Source: Thermoanaerobacterium butyriciformans
GTDB lineage: Bacteria; Bacillota; Thermoanaerobacteria; Thermoanaerobacterales; Thermoanaerobacteraceae
Direction: 5' to 3'
Length of the DNA: 64,000 nt
Assembly (NCBI RefSeq): GCF_017874545.1
Contig: NZ_JAGGLT010000008.1
Coordinates: forward strand, 1-64,000
The position numbers and the translations under genes are program-made. Positions 56,984-64,000 of this stretch are shown piece by piece (the first letter of the stretch is position 1; every line of letters starts with the position of its first letter). The notes beneath the pieces are model-generated. The model was given only the letters and a program-made list of their open reading frames with translations. It searched no databases and had not been told where the DNA came from.

Positions 56984-58424
56984 TAAGCTTATTTTTGAAG
57001 TATCTAAAGTAGGACATATAGCATACAACCTTCCCCCATTAGATGTTGATGATATACAGTTGGAAGATGTAATTCCAGACGAACTTCTTCGCCATACAGA
57101 ATTAAATCTTCCAGAAGTCAGCGAAGTAGAAGTTATAAGGCATTATACAAATTTGTCATATAAAAATTACAGCGTTGACAAAGGGTTTTACCCATTAGGG
57201 TCTTGCACGATGAAATACAATCCAAAAGTAAATGAAGATATTGCAAACTTTAAAGAATTTACAAACATACATCCACTGCAAAGTGAAAATACTGTCCAAG
57301 GTGCTTTAAAGCTTATGTACGATCTTCAAGAAATGCTAAAAGAGATAACAGGAATGGATTGGATTTCACTTCAGCCTGCTGCTGGTGCTCACGGAGAACT
57401 TACTGGAATGATGATAATCAAAGCATACTTTGAAGACATCGGTGAATACAATAGGAAAAAGATAATAGTACCTGATTCTGCCCACGGCACAAATCCGGCC
57501 AGCGCCGCAACAGCGGGGTTTGATGTAATAGAGATAAAATCTGGAAGCGATGGGCTTATAGATATGGAGGCATTAAAATCAGTTCTTGGCGATGATGTAG
57601 CAGGATTGATGCTGACAAATCCAAACACCCTTGGACTTTTTGAAAAAAACATCATAGAAATAGCTAAGCTAGTTCATGATGCCGGTGGACTTTTATACTA
57701 CGATGGAGCAAATATGAATGCCAACATGGGGATAACAAGACCAGGCGACATGGGATTTGATGTGGTCCATATAAATCTTCACAAAACATTTGCAACACCA
57801 CATGGAGGCGGCGGACCTGGAAGCGGACCAGTCGGGGTTAAAGGCAATCTTGTAGATTTTCTGCCTGTACCTGTAGTTGGAAAAAATGATGATACGTATT
57901 ACTTTAATTACGATTTACCTAATACAATAGGAAAAGTGAGAAGCTTTTATGGCAATTTCAATGTTATGGTAAAGGCATATGCGTACATTCTATCTATGGG
58001 TGCTGAAGGACTTAAAACTGCTAGCAGTTTGGCAGTTTTAAATGCAAACTATGTTAAAGAAAAGCTTAAAGAATATTATGAGCTTCCATTTGATGCGATA
58101 TGCAAGCACGAATTTGTCTTCAGCGGCCTTAAAAACAAAAAAAATGACGTTACAACACTAGATGTGGCAAAGCGGTTGATAGACTACGGATTCCATCCGC
58201 CTACAATCTATTTCCCTCTCATAGTTGACAGTGCACTTATGATTGAACCAACTGAAACTGAAAACAAGGAAACGCTGGATGAATTCATAGAAGCAATGAA
58301 GGCAATTGCAAAAGAAGCAGAAGAAAACCCAGAAATATTAAAAACTGCACCGCATAATACACCTGTTAGAAGACTTGATGAAGTAAAAGCAGCAAGAAAT
58401 CCAATAGTAAAAGCCAACGTCTAA
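56973..58424 (+). CDS. gcvPB: Glycine dehydrogenase (P protein) subunit 2
   Basis: 483 residues. The PLP-binding Lys is in [21 protein letters not shown] at 56973 with GGGAGGTG upstream. The final codons and the stop codon are inside the terminator hairpin. The two-subunit P protein is the Firmicute/archaeal form. Confidence 0.96.
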   Translation: MSYDKLIFEVSKVGHIAYNLPPLDVDDIQLEDVIPDELLRHTELNLPEVSEVEVIRHYTNLSYKNYSVDKGFYPLGSCTMKYNPKVNEDIANFKEFTNIHPLQSENTVQGALKLMYDLQEMLKEITGMDWISLQPAAGAHGELTGMMIIKAYFEDIGEYNRKKIIVPDSAHGTNPASAATAGFDVIEIKSGSDGLIDMEALKSVLGDDVAGLMLTNPNTLGLFEKNIIEIAKLVHDAGGLLYYDGANMNANMGITRPGDMGFDVVHINLHKTFATPHGGGGPGSGPVGVKGNLVDFLPVPVVGKNDDTYYFNYDLPNTIGKVRSFYGNFNVMVKAYAYILSMGAEGLKTASSLAVLNANYVKEKLKEYYELPFDAICKHEFVFSGLKNKKNDVTTLDVAKRLIDYGFHPPTIYFPLIVDSALMIEPTETENKETLDEFIEAMKAIAKEAEENPEILKTAPHNTPVRRLDEVKAARNPIVKANV

Positions 58425-58441
58425 AGACATTGGCTTTTTTT
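58411..58441 (+). terminator. gcv operon terminator
   Basis: AAGCCAA and TTGGCTT with an inner GTC/GAC stem, then a run of T; the gcvPB stop codon lies in the loop. Confidence 0.9.
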
Positions 58442-58474
58442 GTTTTACAACAGAAGTTTTGTAGTTTAATAGAA

Positions 58475-58493
58475 AACCACCCATTAGATGGTT
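58475..58493 (-). terminator. Terminator of the lipoyl/OsmC operon
   Basis: On the minus strand AACCATC-TAATG-GGTGGTT (one G-U pair) followed by TTCTATT, a few bases after the osmC stop. The T-run is poor. Confidence 0.5.
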
Positions 58494-58498
58494 GTCCA

Positions 58499-58942
58499 TT
58501 ATTCAACAATCACATCAGATAAAACTAATTTTACAGGATTTGCTAACGAATCGCCTACTGGACATGTTTTTTCAATAAATTTTGCAAATTCCTCTGCTTT
58601 TTCTTTTGGAGCATCTGTCTTCATGTGCATCTTAAATCTTATCTCTTGGAAGCCTGGTCTTACGTCAGATTTTCCCATAAAGCCATCCAAATCAATATCG
58701 CCCTCTAGTTCTACCCAAAAGTCTTGAAGATTTATGCCTTTAGCCTTTGCAAAAGCTGATGCTACAATGGTTTGACAAGAACCTAAAGCACAAAGCAATG
58801 CCTCTACAGGATTCATCCCTTTATTTGTACCGCCCATTTCTTTCGGTTCGTCCAAAACCATCTTAAAGCCTCTTACTTCACTTTCCACTGCCAAACCTTC
58901 CGGCAACTTTTTAGAAACTGCCTTAAAAGTTTCCACTGCCAT
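58499..58942 (-). CDS. OsmC/Ohr-family thiol peroxidase-like protein
   Basis: 147 residues. The two family cysteines are C56 (LCALGSCQTIV) and C127 (EKTCPVGD); an extra Cys is at 51. OsmC/Ohr proteins reduce hydroperoxides with these cysteines and, in studied cases, are re-reduced by lipoylated proteins and dihydrolipoyl dehydrogenase. Last gene after lpd and the AhpD-like gene, which fits that mechanism. Confidence 0.88.
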   Translation of the reverse strand: MAVETFKAVSKKLPEGLAVESEVRGFKMVLDEPKEMGGTNKGMNPVEALLCALGSCQTIVASAFAKAKGINLQDFWVELEGDIDLDGFMGKSDVRPGFQEIRFKMHMKTDAPKEKAEEFAKFIEKTCPVGDSLANPVKLVLSDVIVE

Positions 58943-59024
58943 TTTAATTACCTCCTTATTTGAAAGTATGTGATTATCAAGTCAATTCCAAATAAACGCT
59001 ATTCCCTTCTTTGAAATCTTTCGA

Positions 59025-59357
59025 TTATTTACCTGCATTTTCTAATGCCTGGATAGCTTCTGTAGCATAAGCTGCAGCAGGGCCACCACCCATGAGTATT
59101 GCAACTCCTAATGCTTCTATTATCTCTTCTCGTGTTGCTCCAGCTTTTAAGCATGAATTTACATGATCAGCTATGCAGTATGAGCAGTGAACAGCAACAC
59201 CTATACCTAATGCAATTAGTTCCTTTTCTTTAGCTGAAAGTGCTCCGTTGCCAACAGCTGAAGAGTGAAGTTCTTCAAATGCCTTCATAACTGATGGAAT
59301 ACCTTGACCCATCTTGCTTAAATTTGTATACATTTCATTTAAGTCAACCTTTGCCAT
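59025..59357 (-). CDS. AhpD-like carboxymuconolactone decarboxylase family protein
   Basis: 110 residues, all-helical. E46, C58, C61 and H65 (KELIALG, VHCSYCIADHV) have the same spacing as the AhpD active-site residues Glu118, Cys130, Cys133 and His137; AhpD His132 is Tyr here. AhpD passes electrons from lipoyl groups to a peroxidase, so the neighbouring lipoyl-dehydrogenase is a likely partner. The CxxC motif supports redox rather than decarboxylase activity. Confidence 0.88.
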   Translation of the reverse strand: MAKVDLNEMYTNLSKMGQGIPSVMKAFEELHSSAVGNGALSAKEKELIALGIGVAVHCSYCIADHVNSCLKAGATREEIIEALGVAILMGGGPAAAYATEAIQALENAGK

Positions 59358-59385
59358 AATATCTTCCCTTCCTAAATTTAATTTA

Positions 59386-59409
59386 TTTTAAAGCATTATC
59401 GCTTTAAAA
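59386..59409. terminator. Hairpin between lpd and the AhpD-like gene
   Basis: TTTTAAAGC and GCTTTAAAA form a perfect 9-bp stem with a 6-nt loop in the 58-bp gap. It is AT-rich and lacks a long T-run, so probably a partial attenuator or mRNA end. Confidence 0.55.
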
Positions 59410-59415
59410 TCTTTA

Positions 59416-61080
59416 TTACACTTTGTGAATCGATTCTTTAAAAATGTCTTTTACTGCCTCCATGATGGTCTCACTTCTCGTAGGATGAGTATATATCGCT
59501 TTTTTAAGATCATCTGCCTTTGCACCACTTTGACATGAAGTAGATATTATCTGCGCTATTTCAGATGCATCGCTTCCGACAACCCACGCTCCTAAAACAT
59601 CTCCATCTTCGGAAGATATGATCTTGGCAAAACCTTTTGTTTCACCGTATGTCTTTGCTCTGCCATTAGCTGCAAAGTAAAATTTACCCACTTTTACATT
59701 TTTAAATTTACTCTTAGCCTCTTCCTCTGTATAGCCGAAATAACCTATCTCCGGTTCTGTAAATACAGCAGCCGGTATTCTCATATAATCAAGAGCAACA
59801 TTGCCTCCAAAAATATTGTCAACTGCTGCTTCGCCTTGTGCTGATGCCACATGTGCCAGCATCATTTTATTGGTCACATCGCCAATGGCATAGACATTAT
59901 CAATATTTGTCCTTAAATATTCATCAACTTTGATAGCTTTTCCATCGAATTCTAAAAGCTCTGAAATTGGTCCTATGTCCGTATTTAGCTTTCTTCCAAT
60001 GGAAATAAACACTTTGTCTGCGTATATGCACTTTGTTGCACCATCTTTTATTATTGTTACAACACTTCCACCATTTTCTTCTTCTAAAATCTTTTCAACC
60101 TTAGAAGATGTATAGATCTTTATGCCACGCTTCTGCGCTTCAGACTTTATTAGATTGCTTACTTCTTTATCCAGTTGAGGAAGAAGTCTTGGCATCATCT
60201 CAACAACAGATACTTCTACACCAAACTGATTCATTATAAAGGCGAATTCCATGCCTATTACACCACCGCCTATTACGCACATGCTGTCAGGCAGTGATGT
60301 AATCTCTAAAATATCGTTGCTATTTATGACGTTCTTTGATTTCACGCCTTTAATTGGCAATTCTGCAGGTTCTGAACCAGTTGCTATTATTATATTTTTC
60401 GCTTTTATCTTATTTTCTCCGAACAATATATTTTTATCTTTGTCAATTTTTGCTTCCTCAGAATACAAATCAACACCATTGGCTTTAAGCAATGTATTTA
60501 TCCCGGATACAAGCTCGTTAACTATATTATCTTTTCTTTCCACTACTTTTTTATAATCAAATGATTTAACATCTACACTAAGTCCAAATTCATCTGCCCT
60601 TTTTATAATGTCATAAACTTCTGCAACTCTTGCGTAAGCTTTTGTGGGTATGCAGCCTCTATTAAGACAAGTACCGCCTACTTTATCTTTTTCAAAAAGT
60701 GCCACTTTTGCACCTTTTTTTGCGGCTTTTATAGCTGCCACATAACCTCCAGGGCCACCACCTATAACAGCTAAATCGTAATCTTTCACTTCATTATAAA
60801 ATGTATCTGCACTGTCTGAAATTGACTTTTGAGGAACTTCCTCAGATTTTGAAATGATAGAAATAACGTCTCCTGATTTTACAGTACTACCTGCTGGAAA
60901 AATAATTTTGGAAATTACTCCATCATATTCAGAGTACACCTCATAATTCATCTTTCCAACTGCTATATCACATAAAGAAGTTCCCTTTTTAACAAATTGA
61001 CCTTCACTGACATGCCATTTCGTTATTTTTCCCTCATTCATTGAATCAGACAAGACAGGTACCTTAACTTCTAACTCCAT
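59416..61080 (-). CDS. lpdA: Dihydrolipoyl dehydrogenase with N-terminal lipoyl domain
   Basis: About 554 residues. A lipoyl domain (1-78) carries the candidate lipoylated K43 in VGKMNYEVYS, with GKM instead of the usual DKA. Then the FAD site AVIGGGPGGYVAA, redox pair C138/C143 in GGTCLNRGCIPTK, NAD-binding and dimer domains, ending with the His-Glu pair in THPTRSETIMEAV. It re-oxidises dihydrolipoyl groups with NAD+, or works in reverse. It is the only L-protein candidate near gcv. ATG at 61080 has GGAGGT 7 nt upstream, which discounts the ATG at 61095. Confidence 0.94.
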   Translation of the reverse strand: MELEVKVPVLSDSMNEGKITKWHVSEGQFVKKGTSLCDIAVGKMNYEVYSEYDGVISKIIFPAGSTVKSGDVISIISKSEEVPQKSISDSADTFYNEVKDYDLAVIGGGPGGYVAAIKAAKKGAKVALFEKDKVGGTCLNRGCIPTKAYARVAEVYDIIKRADEFGLSVDVKSFDYKKVVERKDNIVNELVSGINTLLKANGVDLYSEEAKIDKDKNILFGENKIKAKNIIIATGSEPAELPIKGVKSKNVINSNDILEITSLPDSMCVIGGGVIGMEFAFIMNQFGVEVSVVEMMPRLLPQLDKEVSNLIKSEAQKRGIKIYTSSKVEKILEEENGGSVVTIIKDGATKCIYADKVFISIGRKLNTDIGPISELLEFDGKAIKVDEYLRTNIDNVYAIGDVTNKMMLAHVASAQGEAAVDNIFGGNVALDYMRIPAAVFTEPEIGYFGYTEEEAKSKFKNVKVGKFYFAANGRAKTYGETKGFAKIISSEDGDVLGAWVVGSDASEIAQIISTSCQSGAKADDLKKAIYTHPTRSETIMEAVKDIFKESIHKV

Positions 61081-61225
61081 AAGGTACACCTCCAATTTTC
61101 ATTGCTATTCACTTAAAATATTATTACTTAAATTAAAATTCTTAAGCGGGTTAATTATTTGACAACTTACTCTAACCATATTTTAACACTATCTAAACAA
61201 TAATTCAATATTTTGAACATAATTT

Positions 61226-62206
61226 TCAAAACATCACATCAAGCAAATTCTCTAACGTTATGTTTGAAAAATATTCTCCAATGTCTATTGATGAAAGCGC
61301 ATTTTTGACATCATTTTCAGCGTGCTTTACACCCTTTAGCATTTCCTCTACATCTTTCACATCTTTTTTCCCAAAGAAATCGCCGTATATCTTTATGTCT
61401 TTTATTATTCCATCAGATACATTTAAATCCACTTCCAATGTTCCACCCAAAAATTTTTTCTCATTTTTCAAATTATAATCTGGTGACATACCAAAATTCC
61501 ATTCCCATGTGCTATACTTTTCATTTTTAAGTTTTTCTATATTTTTTATATCTTCGTCTGTAAATTCATACAGCCCACTTCCACCTGTACGCTGCCGTAT
61601 GTCATTCATAATAAGATTTATAAATTCCTCAATATCAATAGGCTCTTTTAAATGCTCATTTATGTTTGTCACTCTTTTAGATACAGACTTCACGCCTTTG
61701 TCTTCAAATTTTATAGGTCTCACCTTTAATGCCGCTGATAGATCTGCCATATTTGACGACACCAGCAGTGTTCCGTGATGAAGTATCCTGTTTTTATAAT
61801 AGTACTGCGCATTGCCTGATATTTTTTTACCATCAATCGTTATATCATTTCTGCCAGAAAATTCAGCATTTAATGATAGCTTTCTTAGAACATCAATAAT
61901 AGGTTGTGTAAATCTTCTAAAATCATTAAATCTATTCAAATCATCGTTTACAATAAAAGTAAAATTCACATTGCCTAAATCGTGAAATACCGCTCCACCT
62001 CCTGATAACCTTCTTACAACAGGTATATTGTGCTCTTTAACGTAGTCAAGGTTAATCTCAGCCAAAGCATTCTGATTTTTCCCTATTATTATACTTGGCT
62101 TGTTTCTCCAAAGCATGAAACATTCATCATTGAATTTCTTTAATATGTACTCTTCTGTCGCCAAATTAAAATATGGATCAGTAATTTTATTGTAAATATA
62201 TATCAT
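61226..62206 (-). CDS. lplA: Lipoate-protein ligase
   Basis: About 326 residues: RRLSGGGAVFHDLGNVNFTF, the NDITIDGKKISGNAQYY lysine site and a C-terminal accessory domain. Attaches lipoate to the lipoyl domains of GcvH and of the Lpd fusion encoded next. The ATG at 62206 has GAGGGTG about 7 nt upstream and matches the family start (MIYIYNKITDPYFNLATEE); the open frame to 62278 is an artefact. Confidence 0.93.
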   Translation of the reverse strand: MIYIYNKITDPYFNLATEEYILKKFNDECFMLWRNKPSIIIGKNQNALAEINLDYVKEHNIPVVRRLSGGGAVFHDLGNVNFTFIVNDDLNRFNDFRRFTQPIIDVLRKLSLNAEFSGRNDITIDGKKISGNAQYYYKNRILHHGTLLVSSNMADLSAALKVRPIKFEDKGVKSVSKRVTNINEHLKEPIDIEEFINLIMNDIRQRTGGSGLYEFTDEDIKNIEKLKNEKYSTWEWNFGMSPDYNLKNEKKFLGGTLEVDLNVSDGIIKDIKIYGDFFGKKDVKDVEEMLKGVKHAENDVKNALSSIDIGEYFSNITLENLLDVMF

Positions 62207-62290
62207 AAAGAACACCCTCTCAAAAAATAAGCTGACTTTATAAATTAAGTATAACACAAGTGTGAAGAGTTTTATCAAAATATGTCAATG

Positions 62291-62320
62291 AAAAAATAAA
62301 AAAGTGGCATGAAAGCCACC
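62291..62320 (-). terminator. Terminator of the HtrA gene
   Basis: On the minus strand GGTGGC-TTTCAT-GCCACT followed by TTTTTATTTTTTC. Confidence 0.88.
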
Positions 62321-62329
62321 GAAAACTTA

Positions 62330-63547
62330 TTATTGTCCATTCGAGCCTGAAAGTTTTACATTGACAGTAAGTGTTTGACCATTTCTCCAAACTGTTACGC
62401 TTATTACATCGCCAATATTGTGTTTGTTTAAAATATTTTCAAGTTGATTAAACGTGGTTACATTTGTTCCATCGACAGCAGTTATTATGTCACCAGCCCT
62501 TAGTCCTGCAGCATCAGCACCACTTCCTTGCTGCACTTGTGCAATGTAAAGGCCAACAGGTATATTATACTGACGTGCTAGTTGCTTAGTTATTTGTTGC
62601 ACACTTACTCCCATTACAGGTCTTTCTACATAACCATTTTTTATAAGATCATCGATAATTGGTTTAGCTTCATTTATAGGAATAGCAAATCCCATACCTT
62701 CCAAAGGTACGCCTTGGCTTTGAAATAAGCCGAACGGATCTTGCGTACTTGAACTACCTGTTGATGTAAGCTTTATGCTTGTTATGCCAATTACTTCACC
62801 GATGCTATTTACAAGTGGGCCACCGCTATTCCCAGGATTTATAGCAGCATCTGTTTGTATAAGATTAACTGGACCATAATCACTTTGCAGGTTTCGATTT
62901 AATCCACTTATTATACCTGCTGTAGCAGTTCCAGCAAAGCTGTCACCTAGAGGATTTCCTATGGCTACAGCCAGTTCTCCTACTTCTAGCTTTGATGAAT
63001 CACCTAATTTTGCAGGCGTCAAATTAGTTGCATTTATCTTTAACACCGCAAGGTCAGTCCTAGAATCTTTACCTACCAATTGCGCTGAAAATTTTCTCCC
63101 ATCAGACAAGTTTACAGTTATCTTAGATGCACCATCTACAACATGATTATTAGTAACTATGTGACCTTGTGAATCAATTATTATACCAGAGCCACTGCCT
63201 TCCTGTACATAAGAGTTTCCATAAGCTCCGTATCCGCTTGTATATGTATCAATACCAACCACAGATGGGCTTACAGTCTTTACTATATTTGTAATCAAGC
63301 TGAAATTGTTATTGTCAGATGAAAGCGGCAGATATCTATTTACTATCTGTGTTTTACCCATGTCGGCATATTTCATAATTCCAGCTCCAGCAGCACCACC
63401 TATTAAAGCTGCTACAAGCGCAACAACCACAAAAGATAAAAACATCTTTCTTCTATATCTTTTTACCATCTTGCCTAAACTCTTTTTATTATTTTTTAAT
63501 CTAGCTTCAGGCATACTATAATTTTCAAAATCATGATTGAACTCCAT
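62330..63547 (-). CDS. HtrA/DegP-like membrane-anchored serine protease
   Basis: About 405 residues. One N-terminal membrane helix (about 32-58), then a trypsin-like domain with the His in NNHVVDGA, Asp in SRTDLAVLK and Ser in NPGNSGGPL, and one C-terminal PDZ domain (about 305-400). Acts outside the membrane in protein quality control. ATG at 63547 has GAGGAGG 9 nt upstream; the TTG at 63556 touches that site. Confidence 0.93.
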   Translation of the reverse strand: MEFNHDFENYSMPEARLKNNKKSLGKMVKRYRRKMFLSFVVVALVAALIGGAAGAGIMKYADMGKTQIVNRYLPLSSDNNNFSLITNIVKTVSPSVVGIDTYTSGYGAYGNSYVQEGSGSGIIIDSQGHIVTNNHVVDGASKITVNLSDGRKFSAQLVGKDSRTDLAVLKINATNLTPAKLGDSSKLEVGELAVAIGNPLGDSFAGTATAGIISGLNRNLQSDYGPVNLIQTDAAINPGNSGGPLVNSIGEVIGITSIKLTSTGSSSTQDPFGLFQSQGVPLEGMGFAIPINEAKPIIDDLIKNGYVERPVMGVSVQQITKQLARQYNIPVGLYIAQVQQGSGADAAGLRAGDIITAVDGTNVTTFNQLENILNKHNIGDVISVTVWRNGQTLTVNVKLSGSNGQ

Positions 63548-63635
63548 ATCGCTCAACCTCCTCGGATTATTCTTTCCACTATTATATTATAAATTACATT
63601 TTTTAAGAATTTGTGAATACTTTGTAAATATTTTT

Positions 63636-64000
63636 TTACATATATTCTTCATTTTCTCGAAATCGTCTTAAACTTAGTATGACCGCAATGAAAGCTGCTG
63701 AAATAAGCCCAAGAATACCGCCAAACCAGAACGGTGCATCAGGACTTATATGATCCCACATTGCCCCAGCTATAATAGATGCCAACAATAATCCTATACC
63801 TTGAATCATACCGTAAATACCTAATACTGTACCTTTATACTTATCAGAAGAAACCTCGGCTACAAATGCACGCTCTGCACCACTTATAAATGCCGTATAA
63901 GCTCCATAAAATATAAATAAAAGAAAAATTATGATTTTTGCATTGAACAGTGCAAACCCCAAATAAACAAGTCCATAAATAGCATAACCAGAAACCAAAA
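63636..64000 (-). CDS. MFS transporter, C-terminal part (cut by window edge)
   Basis: The last 121 residues or so of a major facilitator protein: four membrane helices with FVAEVSSDKYKGTVLGIYG, similar to the loop region of MFS permeases, and a basic tail. The start is beyond the right edge. Substrate unknown. Confidence 0.8.
   Translation of the reverse strand, partial: LVSGYAIYGLVYLGFALFNAKIIIFLLFIFYGAYTAFISGAERAFVAEVSSDKYKGTVLGIYGMIQGIGLLLASIIAGAMWDHISPDAPFWFGGILGLISAAFIAVILSLRRFRENEEYM

Noticed and set aside
62207-62278. 24-residue hydrophobic N-terminal extension of LplA
   Set aside because: No ribosome site before 62278, a good one before 62206, and LplA is a cytoplasmic enzyme that begins at MIYIYNKI.
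1-64000. CRISPR array, tRNA, rRNA or complete insertion sequence
   Set aside because: I saw no regularly spaced repeats, cloverleaf sequences, rRNA signatures or transposase genes.

Overview
The window looks like a chromosomal stretch of a low-GC, anaerobic, plant-polysaccharide-using firmicute. The glycan gene set, a class III (oxygen-sensitive) ribonucleotide reductase, a pumping pyrophosphatase and the tandem 300-residue GH130 pair point to the Thermoanaerobacterium/Thermoanaerobacter group; this is an inference from gene content, not from a marker gene. I found no rRNA, tRNA, CRISPR array or intact insertion sequence. Most genes lie on the minus strand.

Region 1 (61-12,285, minus): an eleven-gene operon nanE - RpiR regulator - ROK kinase - sugar ABC transporter (binding protein and two permeases, no ATPase) - GHL10-like glycosidase - FAD oxidoreductase - double GNAT - DUF4127 - GH84 hexosaminidase. 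It reads as uptake and intracellular breakdown of an N-acetylhexosamine glycoside. Region 2 (12,738-13,852): a HEPN/MNT pair and a small zinc-ribbon protein. Region 3 (13,996-21,201): a galactitol-type PTS with aldolase, an archaeal-size triosephosphate isomerase paralogue and YjbQ, behind a textbook sigma-54 promoter that lies just after the gene of a LevR-type activator. Region 4 (21,393-28,246): a Uma2 protein, the mannitol operon mtlA-mtlR-mtlF-mtlD, a half-size EamA transporter and a lone MNT protein.

Region 5 (28,312-41,211): a two-unit beta-mannoside locus. One unit (LacI, cellobiose 2-epimerase, GH130_1, GH5) fits the beta-1,4-mannobiose route. The other (LacI, ABC transporter, clan GH-A hydrolase, two tandem GH130_2) resembles the beta-1,2-mannoside phosphorylase pair of Thermoanaerobacter. 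No enzyme here has a signal peptide, so oligosaccharides are imported and cleaved by phosphorolysis. Region 6 (41,417-48,701): a ThuA/SDR/VOC operon, nrdD-nrdG under two NrdR boxes, and a pumping pyrophosphatase with K+-independent signature residues.

Region 7 (48,877-53,041): a P2C (Na+/K+-ATPase-like) P-type ATPase followed by two TrkA-type proteins with no TrkH/KtrB channel. In all three genes the Shine-Dalgarno sequence is separated from the start codon by a hairpin. Region 8 (53,488-58,424): a small XRE repressor with long operator repeats, then gcvT-gcvH-gcvPA-gcvPB behind a tandem glycine riboswitch. Region 9 (58,499-64,000, minus): lplA, a dihydrolipoyl dehydrogenase with its own lipoyl domain, an AhpD-like protein and OsmC, which together could form a lipoyl-driven peroxide-reduction relay; then an HtrA protease and the end of an MFS transporter.
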